Positions 44,013 through 53,079 of a DNA stretch of 64,000 nt are shown here, piece by piece; the stretch's first letter is position 1, and each line of letters begins with the position of its first letter. The stretch lies in the NCBI GenBank assembly GCA_018821535.1, contig JAHJLV010000047.1, positions 62,001 through 126,000 on the forward strand, read 5' to 3'. A program made the translations under genes and the position numbers. The notes beneath the pieces are model-generated. The model worked only from the letters and a program-made list of their open reading frames with translations. It was not told the DNA's origin and ran no database searches. This stretch comes from Pseudomonadota bacterium (lineage in GTDB: Bacteria > Desulfobacterota > Desulfobacteria > Desulfobacterales > Desulfobacteraceae).

Positions 44013-46670
44013 TTATTTCATCTCTTGTATCCGTTTAAGGTTCGCCTTTAACTTGACATTGACTTCCTCAAGCTGGGCATGCAGATCTTTTACTTTCTGG
44101 ATCACGTCCTCCGGGGCTTTTTCAAGAAAACTTTCATTGTGAAGACGTTTTTGCACCCCCACAAGTTCCTTGGTGTTTTTTTCCAGTTCTTTTTCAAGAC
44201 GCGCAATCTCCTTGTCAAAATCGATCACCCCTTCCAGAGATACAAAGCAGGTGGTGTTCTGCGTCACCGAGGTGGCAGAGGATGTCGGAATTTTGTCTGC
44301 TTCGCAGAAGAAAAAGCTTTCAAGGCCCGCAAGATTAACAATAATGGATTTGTTCTCGGCAATGATGATTTTTTCTTTCTCATTTTCCGTATGGGCCAGA
44401 ACCTTTATTTTCATGGAAGGCTGGATGTTCATTTCGCTTCTGATGTTGCGGATACCGGATATCAGCCCGAAAACAAATTCCATATCTGTTTCAACTGCCG
44501 GGTTCCGGAGCCTGTCATAGGTATCCTTATTATACGGGAAAGATGCTGCCATGACCATCCCTTCAGTTGTGGGCAGAATCTGAAAGATTTCTTCTGTGAC
44601 AAAAGGCATGAACGGGTGAAGCATCAACAGAATATCTTCCAGCACTCTGGCCAGAACACTTCTGGCGCTGTCTCTTTTTTTTGCGCCCTCTTTTTCGTAC
44701 AGGGCCGGTTTTGCCATTTCCAGATACCAGTCACAGAATTCATGCCATACAAACTGATACACCGCAGATGCCGCCTCATTGAATTTATAATTTTCAATGC
44801 CGTCCTTCACTGCCAGCGCTGTCTGGGCACTTCGGGACAATATCCATTTTTCTGTCAGGCTCAGTTTCTTTTCATCCAGACGGGTATCTTTGGCTGTAAT
44901 ATGCATCAATGCAAACCGGGAGGCATTCCACAGCTTGTTGACAAAATGACGGTACCCTTCCACACGGGATTCAGACATTTTCACATCCCGTCCCTGGGCC
45001 GCAAATGCAGCCAGCGTAAACCTGAACGCATCTGCCCCGTATTCATCAATCACTTTCAGCGGATTAATGACATTGCCCTTGGACTTGCTCATTTTCTTGC
45101 CGTCTTCATCCCTGACCAGTGCATGGATATACACATCATTGAACGGCACTTCATCCATGAAATGAATTCCCATCATCATCATCCTGGCCACCCAGAAAAA
45201 CAGAATGTCAAATCCGGTCACCAGAACATTGGTGGGATAAAATGTTTTTAAAAGATCTGTGTTCTCAGGCCATCCCATGGTGGAAAACGGCCAGAGAGCG
45301 CTGGAAAACCAGGTATCCAGCACATCGGTTTCCTGGACAAGCTTTTTGCAGCCACAGGACGGGCAGTCATCCGGATCTTTTTCCTCCACAATCACCTGGT
45401 TACAGTCCGGGCATTTCCACACCGGGATTCTGTGACCCCACCAGATCTGTCTGGAAATACACCAGTCCCGGATATTATCCATCCACTCAAAATAGGTTTT
45501 TGTCCAGGTATCCGGGATAATTTTTGTCCTGCCCTTTCGAACAGCCTCTGAGGCTTTTTTTGCAAGCGGCCCCACTTTGACAAACCATTGCTTTGAAATG
45601 GAGGGTTCAACAACCGTACGACACCGGTAACAATGGCCGACACTGTGATTCAAGGGTTCCTTTTTCACCAGCAGACCCTGTTCCTTGAGTTCTTCAAGCG
45701 CTTTTTTTCTGCATTCAAACCGGTCCATGCCCTCATAAGGACCTGCACCGATGAGCATTTTGCCGTCATCACCGATTACTTTTAATTTTTCAAGGCCGTG
45801 TTTTTCTCCCAGATGAAAATCATTGGGATCATGGGCAGGCGTGACTTTCAGAGCACCGGTGCCGAACTGTGTGTCCACATAATGATCTTTGATAATCGGG
45901 ATAATACGATTGGTCAACGGAAGCATGACACAGGTTTCTTTTAAATCCTTAAACCGCTCGTCATCCGGATTAATGGCAACGGCAGTATCACCGAACAGTG
46001 TTTCAGGACGGGTGGTGGCCACGGTCAATCCCTGTTTTTTATTTTCAAACGGATACCGGATATAATACAGATATGCTTCTTTTTCCTCATGCTCGACTTC
46101 AAGATCGGCAAGCGCTGTCCGGCAGCGGGGGCACCAGTTGATAATATACTGGCCTTCATATATCAGCCCATCCTTATACAGACGTACAAAGACTTTTCTC
46201 ACCGCATCAGACAGTCCTTCATCCATGGTAAACCGTTCACGGTCCCAGTCACAGGAGGCACCCAGTTTTTTAAGCTGATTAATGATCTCTCCGCCGGATT
46301 TTTCCCGCCATTTCCAGACCTCTTCAATAAAGCCTTCTCTGCCGAGCTGATCCCGTGTCCTGCCCTTTTTTGCCAGATTTCTTTCCACCACATTCTGGGT
46401 GGCAATTCCGGCATGATCTGTTCCCGGCATCCACAGAACATTGCATCCAGTCATTCTGCGATACCGGCACATGATATCCTGAATAACATTATTCAAGGCA
46501 TGCCCCATATGCAGGACACCCGTGACATTCGGCGGCGGTATGACAATGGAAAATGATTTTTTGTCGCTTTTATCCTTTGCCTTGAACGCTCCGTTATCCA
46601 GCCAGTACTGATACCATTTGTCTTCAATATTTAAAGGATCATACCCTTTATCAAGAGATTCAGAACCCAT
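44013..46670 (-). CDS. valS: Valyl-tRNA synthetase
   Basis: An 885-residue class I synthetase with PPPNVTGVLHMGHA (HIGH motif), the KMSKS signature in DGKKMSKSKGNV, the CP1 editing domain with TTRPETLFGDTA, and a C-terminal coiled coil (about 815-880). A metal-binding CPDC...CPSCGCKK insert lies before KMSKS. Full length for the family. Confidence 0.97.
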   Translation of the reverse strand: MGSESLDKGYDPLNIEDKWYQYWLDNGAFKAKDKSDKKSFSIVIPPPNVTGVLHMGHALNNVIQDIMCRYRRMTGCNVLWMPGTDHAGIATQNVVERNLAKKGRTRDQLGREGFIEEVWKWREKSGGEIINQLKKLGASCDWDRERFTMDEGLSDAVRKVFVRLYKDGLIYEGQYIINWCPRCRTALADLEVEHEEKEAYLYYIRYPFENKKQGLTVATTRPETLFGDTAVAINPDDERFKDLKETCVMLPLTNRIIPIIKDHYVDTQFGTGALKVTPAHDPNDFHLGEKHGLEKLKVIGDDGKMLIGAGPYEGMDRFECRKKALEELKEQGLLVKKEPLNHSVGHCYRCRTVVEPSISKQWFVKVGPLAKKASEAVRKGRTKIIPDTWTKTYFEWMDNIRDWCISRQIWWGHRIPVWKCPDCNQVIVEEKDPDDCPSCGCKKLVQETDVLDTWFSSALWPFSTMGWPENTDLLKTFYPTNVLVTGFDILFFWVARMMMMGIHFMDEVPFNDVYIHALVRDEDGKKMSKSKGNVINPLKVIDEYGADAFRFTLAAFAAQGRDVKMSESRVEGYRHFVNKLWNASRFALMHITAKDTRLDEKKLSLTEKWILSRSAQTALAVKDGIENYKFNEAASAVYQFVWHEFCDWYLEMAKPALYEKEGAKKRDSARSVLARVLEDILLMLHPFMPFVTEEIFQILPTTEGMVMAASFPYNKDTYDRLRNPAVETDMEFVFGLISGIRNIRSEMNIQPSMKIKVLAHTENEKEKIIIAENKSIIVNLAGLESFFFCEADKIPTSSATSVTQNTTCFVSLEGVIDFDKEIARLEKELEKNTKELVGVQKRLHNESFLEKAPEDVIQKVKDLHAQLEEVNVKLKANLKRIQEMK

Positions 46671-46698
46671 ATCTCAACTCCTAAAACCCATATTAATG

Positions 46699-46725
46699 AA
46701 AAAGGGGATTTTATAATGAATCCCC
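46699..46725 (-). terminator. Terminator after the acidic repeat protein gene
   Basis: GGGGATT (46704-46710) and AATCCCC (46719-46725); read leftward a TTTTTC tract follows. It separates the acidic protein gene from valS. Confidence 0.65.
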
Positions 46726-46759
46726 GTAATTTTTTTTGTTTTATATATTATTCTTGAAC

Positions 46760-47401
46760 TCAATCGTTCTCGTTCTGATCAAGATCTTTTAACAAACGGC
46801 TCTTGATCTGCAAAATTTCTTTTTCAATGACTTTTTCCATCACCTCAAACAGCAGGGTTTCCATCCTGCCTGCAAACTTTTTCTCAATCACCCGTTCCAA
46901 AGCGGCCTCAATATCCTCTGCCCCGAAATTCATTTCCGGTGCAGGCGCATTCACCACAGGCGCACTTACCACGGAAGCCGGATCTGCCGGGTCTTCTTCC
47001 AGCATTTCTTCCAGCATTTCTTCCGGTTCGTCATCAGGCAATCCGATCACATCTGATTCAGTTACGGATTCTTCAGCAAATTCATCTTCCATGGAAAAAT
47101 CATCACCAAAATCCAGGGAGTCTCCCTCCACATCATCCAACGCCAGATCAGGTTCAGAAGCGGTATCCTCTTTCACGATATCTGTCAATTCGATCACCGG
47201 ATCATCCAGTTCAATCACGGATTCTCCAAAAACCTCTCCCAGATCATCTTCAACAATATCTGTCAGTTCAATTACACCATCCCCGGACACACCCGTATCC
47301 AGTTCATAGACGCTGTCATCCACAATATCTGTCAGCTCTATTACATCATCAGCGACATCTTCACCTAAAATATCATCATCCCAATCTGGCATATCGGTCA
47401 T
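46760..47401 (-). CDS. Acidic repeat protein with VIELTDIV motifs, unknown
   Basis: A 213-residue protein that is very acidic through residue 145 and probably disordered there. The motif VIELTDIV occurs three times exactly within the first 75 residues, spaced roughly 25 residues, with a partial copy (VIELDDP). An Ala/Pro linker leads to a C-terminal amphipathic helix region (about 160-210) beginning IEAALERVIEKKF. Acidic short linear motifs plus a helical tail suggest a scaffold or adaptor with several equal binding sites; similar proteins occur in other deltaproteobacteria, but no function is known to me. Followed by a terminator. Confidence 0.75.
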   Translation of the reverse strand: MTDMPDWDDDILGEDVADDVIELTDIVDDSVYELDTGVSGDGVIELTDIVEDDLGEVFGESVIELDDPVIELTDIVKEDTASEPDLALDDVEGDSLDFGDDFSMEDEFAEESVTESDVIGLPDDEPEEMLEEMLEEDPADPASVVSAPVVNAPAPEMNFGAEDIEAALERVIEKKFAGRMETLLFEVMEKVIEKEILQIKSRLLKDLDQNEND

Positions 47402-47571
47402 AAAGGCCTCACTTTATTAGATATTAACAACAATACCCCATTTGATATCTTTGGACATCAAAAAGTACCAAAGCCAGATCAAAGTGTCAACTATTTAAAA
47501 TCGCCTTGAACAACGGCTGTTTCATATAAAAAACAGGTTTACAATATCTCGTCTTTGTTTTAAACAGATTC

Positions 47572-48318
47572 ATGATGCAGATCGCCACACAAAAATTCAT
47601 TGTTCCGGACATCCAGACCCTGCCGGCAGAAATTACCATTCAGGGCCAGGATGCAAAACATATCCGCAAGGTGCTCAGGCTGCGCCCGGATGATCCGCTC
47701 ACCATCACCGATGGACAGGGCAAAGATTATGCTGCACAGATTATGTGTGTTTCAAAAGACAGTGTGCGGATCAATGTGATTTCAGATATTGAAACCGGCA
47801 CAGAATCAGCACTTGAAATCACACTGTGCACAGGAATGCTCAAAGATAAAAAAATGGATTTTGTCATCAAACATGTCACACAGCTTGGCATCCGCCGATG
47901 GATTCCTTTTTTCTGTGAACATGCCGTGCCCCTGCCTGATCCCAAGAAGATCAAAGCCCGGCAGCGGCGATGGGAAACCATTGCAAAAGAATCCTTAAAA
48001 CAATGCCGCAGAAGTCTGCTGCCTGAAATCACAGATCCGGTAAATTTTGAAAATCTGTTGGAAGTGTCTGACCAGTACGACCGGAAAATTATTTTTTCAG
48101 AAAATTCAGCACAACCACCTGAAACTTTAAAAACCTTGACCCCTGTAAAAAATATCATGGTTCTCATCGGCCCTGAAGGGGGATTCTCCAGGATGGAAAT
48201 CCAGTTGGCACAGGCAAAAGGATTTATCCCCTGCCTGATGGGGCCACGGATACTCAGGGCTGAAACTGCAGCCATCTGCGCCTGCACTTTAGTCCAGCAT
48301 ATCCTTGGCGATATCTAA
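47572..48318 (+). CDS. rsmE: 16S rRNA m3U1498 methyltransferase RsmE
   Basis: A 248-residue SPOUT methyltransferase. N-terminal PUA-like part with DAKHIRKVLRLRPDD; the trefoil-knot SAM site IGPEGGFS and the C-terminal LGPRILRAETA-type motif (MGPRILRAETAA) are intact. Two consecutive ATGs (47572, 47575) are possible starts. It ends 68 bp before tRNA-Phe. Confidence 0.95.
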   Translation: MMQIATQKFIVPDIQTLPAEITIQGQDAKHIRKVLRLRPDDPLTITDGQGKDYAAQIMCVSKDSVRINVISDIETGTESALEITLCTGMLKDKKMDFVIKHVTQLGIRRWIPFFCEHAVPLPDPKKIKARQRRWETIAKESLKQCRRSLLPEITDPVNFENLLEVSDQYDRKIIFSENSAQPPETLKTLTPVKNIMVLIGPEGGFSRMEIQLAQAKGFIPCLMGPRILRAETAAICACTLVQHILGDI

Positions 48319-48386
48319 AAAAAGCACCTGCGCATATTTTCCTTGACAAGAATTATCAAAAATCATATAAACGCCGTGTTGTTTGG

Positions 48387-48462
48387 GCCCAGGTAGCTCA
48401 GTCGGTAGAGCAGGGGACTGAAAATCCCCGTGTCGGCAGTTCAATTCTGTCCCTGGGCACCA
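48387..48462 (+). tRNA. tRNA-Phe (GAA)
   Basis: A complete 76-base cloverleaf: acceptor GCCCAGG with CCTGGGC, D-arm GCTCAGTCGGTAGAGC, anticodon arm GGGGACTGAAAATCCCC with anticodon GAA, T-arm with GTTCAATTC, and encoded CCA. It marks the left edge of the genomic island; the 3' end is the usual attachment site for tyrosine integrases. Confidence 0.97.
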
Positions 48463-48521
48463 CAACAGCAAAGAGGCTTTTAGCGATTTTCGTTGGAAGC
48501 TTTTTTTGTTTAACCTGTTAG

Positions 48522-48541
48522 TTGTCCACCTATTGTCCACC
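48522..48541. repeat. Tandem TTGTCCACC repeats near the island attachment site
   Basis: TTGTCCACC at 48522-48530 and 48533-48541, one helical turn apart, 60 bp after the tRNA. They resemble integrase arm-type binding sites. The rest of 48463-48731 shows no gene. Confidence 0.4.
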
Positions 48542-48731
48542 ATTTTTAAATTAAACAATATGATGTTTTGTGACTTTTTGGGAAAAATTCAGTTTGTATA
48601 GCTCGCAAAAATTGAACAACTGCATTTGTAAAATAAAGAACCGCCAGCATAATGCCAGAGGTTCTTTATTTACTTTCAAAGCATACAAGCTACTCTTCCC
48701 TATCACCCCCCTCCCCTAAAACACTCTTATC

Positions 48732-48935
48732 CTAAGAAATTTTATCAGAATTATTTTCATCATCATCTGAAATTTTTGACTCATCATCTTCAAATTCAAT
48801 TTCTTCATCACAATCGGTATTATCATCAATGCTCTCAGTACTCGTATCGTCCTCCAGAGCATAAATTCCAGTAACAGCAAGAATACCAACAGCAACTCCA
48901 CCAATAAACGTCAAAACAGTCTTCATAACTTTCAT
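48732..48935 (-). CDS. Small acidic membrane protein, unknown
   Basis: A 67-residue protein with one N-terminal membrane helix or signal anchor (about 5-24, TVLTFIGGVAVGILAVTGI) and a very acidic tail. GGAGG lies five bases before the ATG. First island gene after the tRNA, read toward it. No family recognised. Confidence 0.65.
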   Translation of the reverse strand: MKVMKTVLTFIGGVAVGILAVTGIYALEDDTSTESIDDNTDCDEEIEFEDDESKISDDDENNSDKIS

Positions 48936-48954
48936 GATTTCCTCCTTTTAAATA

Positions 48955-48991
48955 ACCGTTCAAATCCTTATAAATAAAGATTTCAAACGGT
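48955..48991 (-). other. Hairpin upstream of the Shine-Dalgarno (island set)
   Basis: ACCGTT plus AAATC (48955-48966) pair with GATTT plus AACGGT (48979-48991). Just upstream of the 48935 start; weak T-tail. Confidence 0.5.
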
Positions 48992-49033
48992 GTCGATTAA
49001 TTAAAGATAGACAACAGGCAGGTCATTCGGTGC

Positions 49034-49405
49034 TTAAGAATAGATCACCTTACAATTTTCCAGACTAATCATCCAAGGGTCAAGACAATCGCTTGAGGCA
49101 AATCCATTATTGACCCATGCGCCACCGTTAAAGCAACCCGGATGGTTTTTCCTGTCAAACTCAATAGAGAGATTACAAATATAACCCCATAAACCCTGCC
49201 CGATGATTGGGTATCCTTCGATCCTCTTAATTTTTTCCCAGTCTGGAAACACCATTTTATAAAGTTTGGCTATTACAATATCCTGATGATCTGATTCTTC
49301 AAATATTTTCTGTAAATATTGTTGCAGATCCAGGATATTTCTAATCCCAAGTTGTGCAAAGTGACCAAGGGGATTATTTATATTCATCACCAATATTTCA
49401 ACCAT
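49034..49405 (-). CDS. Island protein, unknown
   Basis: A 123-residue protein with GGGAGG directly before its ATG. Helical N-terminal half, then a Trp/Gly/Cys-containing C-terminal half (GQGLWGYICNLS, FNGGAWVNNGFAS). No family recognised. It starts 13 bases after the RadC-like gene and is probably co-transcribed with it. Confidence 0.65.
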   Translation of the reverse strand: MVEILVMNINNPLGHFAQLGIRNILDLQQYLQKIFEESDHQDIVIAKLYKMVFPDWEKIKRIEGYPIIGQGLWGYICNLSIEFDRKNHPGCFNGGAWVNNGFASSDCLDPWMISLENCKVIYS

Positions 49406-49418
49406 ACAGCCTCCCCCA

Positions 49419-49940
49419 TTACCGAATATGTTTGCTTGAAGTAATAAATTCCCGATATTTGGTTTTTGCCATCTCTATCCAACCCTGTTCGGCAAAGCTG
49501 TACCAGGTATCACCGATGATCAGATGATCATGCAGTTGCGCATCAATGCTGATAAGCGCCATGTTAACCTTTGCAGTGATTTTAAAGTCTTCAAATGATG
49601 GACTTACATCACCGGAAGGATGGTTGTGGACAAGGACGACAGCACTTGCCTGTTTCTTCAAAACAGCCTTTAGGAGTTCCCTGGGATAAACAGGGGAAGA
49701 GCTGATCGAACCTGAAGATATTTCTTCAATGGCAATAATTTTATTTTTAGTATCCAGAAAGATGCAGTACATCTTTTCAACATCAGGATGTTTTGCAAAA
49801 AATGGCTTCATAGTGTTGTAAACCTCCTGTGCATTAGAAAGTATATTCCCTTTAGAGGTCTCTTTTATCATCGAGGTGAAATGTCCTGACTTCAAATCCT
49901 CCCAGAATTTGAATGGTTCATATGTTGTGTTTTTGTCCAT
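49419..49940 (-). CDS. RadC-like JAB/MPN domain protein
   Basis: The start is ATG 49940 (MDKNTT) behind CAGGAG. The 173-residue protein has an N-terminal segment FWEDLKSGHFTSMIKETS and a RadC-type JAB domain with the metal site HNHPSGDVSPS followed by Asp, and an upstream Glu in IEEISSG. RadC-like proteins are widespread on ICEs and phages; their biochemical role is unresolved. A truncated paralogue of the N-terminal part lies at 56249-56433. Confidence 0.88.
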   Translation of the reverse strand: MDKNTTYEPFKFWEDLKSGHFTSMIKETSKGNILSNAQEVYNTMKPFFAKHPDVEKMYCIFLDTKNKIIAIEEISSGSISSSPVYPRELLKAVLKKQASAVVLVHNHPSGDVSPSFEDFKITAKVNMALISIDAQLHDHLIIGDTWYSFAEQGWIEMAKTKYREFITSSKHIR

Positions 49941-49960
49941 AATCTTCTCCTGAAAATACA

Positions 49961-49991
49961 AGAGCCCCCTTGATTGATTTCAAGAGGGCTT
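49961..49991 (-). other. Hairpin upstream of the RadC-like gene (island set)
   Basis: On the minus strand AGCCCTCTTGA pairs with TCAAGGGGGCT (one G-T wobble), followed by CTTGTATTTT and the Shine-Dalgarno. Confidence 0.6.
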
Positions 49992-50052
49992 TGTTTAATT
50001 TTATTCTGGTTTAATGTTTCATCCATTACCGTCTTTCAGTATTGCTGCCACA

Positions 50053-50391
50053 TTATATTTCGAATTCAGTGCCGCATTTATTGCATCTGTATTCACGGAA
50101 TATATGGCGGTCTATGTGTTCTCCGACTTTGTTGCCCACGGCAGCACCGGCAAAGAATCCTGCCAAAGCACCACCAATACCGCCTGCGATAATTCCAATA
50201 CCTGTCCCCACAACAGGCACAACAGATCCTACGCCTCCACCTACGATGGCTCCGGTTTTAGCACCAAAATATCCTGAAGCAGCGCCACTTACGCCACCGA
50301 CTGCTGTTCCTGCTTTTTTAGCAGTGCTTATGAGTATGACATGGTTTGCATTGCCACAATTTGCACAAACTGGCATTTCATTTTCAGACAT
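50053..50391 (-). CDS. Glycine-zipper protein with split zinc ribbon
   Basis: A 112-residue protein. CANC at about 9-12 and CNKC near the C-terminus could together form one zinc ribbon, bracketing a Gly/Ala-rich hydrophobic stretch (about 26-92) of glycine-zipper type that would insert in or lie on a membrane. An AGGAG Shine-Dalgarno is present. A partial paralogue lies at 57064-57252. Function unknown. Confidence 0.65.
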   Translation of the reverse strand: MSENEMPVCANCGNANHVILISTAKKAGTAVGGVSGAASGYFGAKTGAIVGGGVGSVVPVVGTGIGIIAGGIGGALAGFFAGAAVGNKVGEHIDRHIFREYRCNKCGTEFEI

Positions 50392-50401
50392 TATTTTTCT
50401 C

Positions 50402-52021
50402 CTATGATTTATAATTATTGAATACTGTTTTCATAATTGCGAACATGGCTGGTGCCAGTTCAGATAAGTTGTTGATACTCGCGCTTTGGTTGGGCAGAAT
50501 ACGCTTGATACTGAGAGTTTCAATACCGATTCCATAAAATTCAACCCCTAATTTTTTACCCTGCTTAATAGCTTCCAGAGTGTTTACAAGGCAATTGGGG
50601 CTTCCATCGGTCAGGATCAGAATAATTTTCCTGGATTCTCTTAACATTATCATTTTCTGTAGAACCCACCAGATAGCCTCACCCATTGGGGTGCATCCGT
50701 AAGCCTTGGTATGAAATCTTGAATGGATACGTTCACCATGATTTATAATTGGACAGACTGCTGTGGTTTCATTGTTCTGACTTCCGGCAAGTAGTGGTGG
50801 ATCGGCTGGAAAGGCGGTGACACCTATATTAATACCTTTGATGGAGTCAAGAGCTTTTGCCAGGGAATAACAGGCATGTGTTGTCAGTTCCATTCTCATG
50901 TCCATGGACCCTGAACAGTCGATCAGGATATGAACTGCTGTATTAAACCCCTGCTTTTCTTCAGACTTGATGAACATTCGTGGATCTGAAACAGCAATTT
51001 TATATAACCGCCGGGTGTCAAGCTTACCTTGGCGAGAAAGACGACTTCGTTTTAGAAGAATTGACTGAAGCATGCTTTGCAGTCTTGTCTTTAAAGCTGT
51101 TGTTGATTTTGTCAGATCATGAAATTTTGTTGAATCCATTGATGTGAAAAGCCGCTTGCCAACGACAGCAACACTGACCTTGTCCTCAAAATCAGAAGAT
51201 GCCTTTTTAGCCAGGTTCTCTTGAAGGATCTCACCTAAACCTTTGGGCAGTTCATCTGCCCCGGAATGAAGAAATTTATTCAACTGCTGTTTTGAGTCAC
51301 CATGCTGATTTTTATCCACACTGGGTATCTGCACAGCGTTATCATTTTCACTTTTTTCTGAAGGCTTTTGTTCCTTGTTTGACGGAGGATGAGAAGCTGT
51401 TTTTCCTGTCGCTTCGTTTTCAATAAATGAAACGATCTTTTTGGCGTAGAAAATACTATCATCCGTTGTTACGCATTTTGACTGTACTTCCTGAAGGGCA
51501 GATTTTATCTTTCTGGATAAGCCAGGATATCGATTTTCAACGATGGCCTCCACTTGATCCCGTGCGTCAGACAAATCAGGCACCTGCCACGATCTTACCA
51601 TAAGCAGTATCCAGTTTGGGATCATCTGTGCCGCAGACCTTTGATTATCGATTGTGGCATCGTAGAAAATATGCCGGATCAACCAGTGAAAATTGATTTT
51701 GCATCCTGAGAAGATAGAGGATAGTTTCTCTTCTACCCGCCAGTCTTCAATGCAATTCCATATACACATCTCAAGTGGCGTGAGTTTCGCATTTTCAACC
51801 GCATCGAAATCTGTTTCCCGGATATGTGCGGATTCATGATCAATATAGCCTCTGGCAAGACTGATAAGAGTTTCATCACTTTCCATGGGAAGGCCGGGTA
51901 AATTGATGGTACTCCCATCTGTAAATGCTTCCGAACCACCGATGTTAACTTTCACTCCGTATTTGTTGCCAAGCACAGCCGCCACCAGTGGCAGCGACTG
52001 CATAATCAGTTTATTTTTCAT
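50402..52021 (-). CDS. CobT-like von Willebrand factor A protein
   Basis: A 539-residue protein. The N-terminal half contains YIDHESAHIRETDF, with an HExxH sequence as in CobT-type cobaltochelatase proteins; a charged disordered linker lies at about 215-265; the C-terminal VWA domain has the MIDAS motif DCSGSMDM and later ILTDGSPN. With the AAA ATPase at 53080 it forms a CobS/CobT-like (MoxR-VWA) chaperone pair. No CobN is present, so cobalt chelation is unlikely. Confidence 0.85.
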   Translation of the reverse strand: MKNKLIMQSLPLVAAVLGNKYGVKVNIGGSEAFTDGSTINLPGLPMESDETLISLARGYIDHESAHIRETDFDAVENAKLTPLEMCIWNCIEDWRVEEKLSSIFSGCKINFHWLIRHIFYDATIDNQRSAAQMIPNWILLMVRSWQVPDLSDARDQVEAIVENRYPGLSRKIKSALQEVQSKCVTTDDSIFYAKKIVSFIENEATGKTASHPPSNKEQKPSEKSENDNAVQIPSVDKNQHGDSKQQLNKFLHSGADELPKGLGEILQENLAKKASSDFEDKVSVAVVGKRLFTSMDSTKFHDLTKSTTALKTRLQSMLQSILLKRSRLSRQGKLDTRRLYKIAVSDPRMFIKSEEKQGFNTAVHILIDCSGSMDMRMELTTHACYSLAKALDSIKGINIGVTAFPADPPLLAGSQNNETTAVCPIINHGERIHSRFHTKAYGCTPMGEAIWWVLQKMIMLRESRKIILILTDGSPNCLVNTLEAIKQGKKLGVEFYGIGIETLSIKRILPNQSASINNLSELAPAMFAIMKTVFNNYKS

Positions 52022-52033
52022 AAGTCTGTTCCT

Positions 52034-53011
52034 TTACCAAAGACCAAGGCTGTCAATGGGTTGCTGTTGGTATAAATTGCTAATTGAAACCGCTTCTGAC
52101 AGATCTATGACGTCAGCAGGGATGGGACAAATTGCGCTATCATTCTGGATAAGGCCCTGCAGGATAGCTTCAGGCGTCTTGCCTTTGATGATACTTTTTC
52201 CATAGTCAACCAGGGACTCAGGATCACGTAAAAGCGCCAACACCCCCTGGAGAATGAGCAGGTCTGCGCCCTCAATAAATCCTTTTCTGGGAATATGGTC
52301 AAACGCTGTTCTCAGCAAACTGGCGATAGGAGCAGCGCAAGGCTCAACAAAACTCAAGCCGTTCAGCTTTTCATAGATTGACCGTAACGGGGAAATCGCC
52401 TTGTGTGATACTTTGTCTTTGCCTGAATAGCATTTACGCCATGTGTCCTCTGCAGTTTTGGCAACTTCGCCGTAAAGGGTGTTTCCCAGTTTTGAAACCT
52501 CATCCTTTAAACCATCGTGAATGAATTTGCCTTTGGGTGGGACTATCTGGAAGAGCTGCCATTTAAACCCCATCCGACTGCTAACATAACCGGCGTCCAC
52601 TACAGAATTTTTGATAATGCTTTTCCATTCAGGATGATGGTTTATCCATGCTTCTATACTCTGGTCATAGTTGGCCAGAAACTTTTGTTTGGCTTTCATG
52701 AATTCATCGTGAGTGCTCTTCAGCTCCTTTATCACCTCATCAGCACAGCTTTCAGGTATTCCCCAGCCACCCAAGAACCTGATACCGATGCGATCCAACA
52801 TGTTAACCGCACGAGATTTAAGAGTCCCAAAGACACGCAGATCTTCAGGATTACAGATTTTCTTGCTTCCCAGAGATGCCAGTTCTTCTGGTGGAAGTCT
52901 TGCACCTCCAAAATCAGAAGGGGATAATTTCTTTCTGGCTGACCAGATACTCACATCCAAGTTCAGCACCATCAGGTGCTTGAATACTTTTGCGTCTGTT
53001 GTTGTGTCCAT
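52034..53011 (-). CDS. DUF3150 family protein
   Basis: A 325-residue protein of the DUF3150 family, recognised from LNLDVSIWSARKKLSPSDFG and the C-terminal region. The family sits between CobS-like AAA and CobT-like VWA genes on plasmids and ICEs, as here. It is mostly helical with a conserved N-terminus; function unknown. A hairpin precedes its Shine-Dalgarno. Confidence 0.8.
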   Translation of the reverse strand: MDTTTDAKVFKHLMVLNLDVSIWSARKKLSPSDFGGARLPPEELASLGSKKICNPEDLRVFGTLKSRAVNMLDRIGIRFLGGWGIPESCADEVIKELKSTHDEFMKAKQKFLANYDQSIEAWINHHPEWKSIIKNSVVDAGYVSSRMGFKWQLFQIVPPKGKFIHDGLKDEVSKLGNTLYGEVAKTAEDTWRKCYSGKDKVSHKAISPLRSIYEKLNGLSFVEPCAAPIASLLRTAFDHIPRKGFIEGADLLILQGVLALLRDPESLVDYGKSIIKGKTPEAILQGLIQNDSAICPIPADVIDLSEAVSISNLYQQQPIDSLGLW

Positions 53012-53026
53012 ATATTCTCCTTTCTA

Positions 53027-53045
53027 ACGGGATCAAAGATCCCGT
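53027..53045 (-). other. Perfect hairpin upstream of the DUF3150 gene (island set)
   Basis: ACGGGATC (53027-53034), loop AAA, GATCCCGT (53038-53045). No T-tract follows, so it is not a classical terminator. Confidence 0.6.
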
Positions 53046-53079
53046 CTAATGTTGTTTTGAATTTTCTGTGATATTAATT

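Noticed and set aside
44079..45251. A 390-residue plus-strand frame inside valS
   Set aside because: Antisense shadow of the synthetase with no recognisable domain.
46803..47309. A 168-residue Ser-rich frame opposite the acidic protein
   Set aside because: It is the mirror of Asp/Glu codons (Ser-rich antisense) with no ribosome site; the acidic frame has repeated motifs and a terminator.
48289..48558. An 89-residue frame on the minus strand across the tRNA
   Set aside because: Its central part (CRHGDFQSPALPTELPG) is the well-known antisense translation of a tRNA gene.
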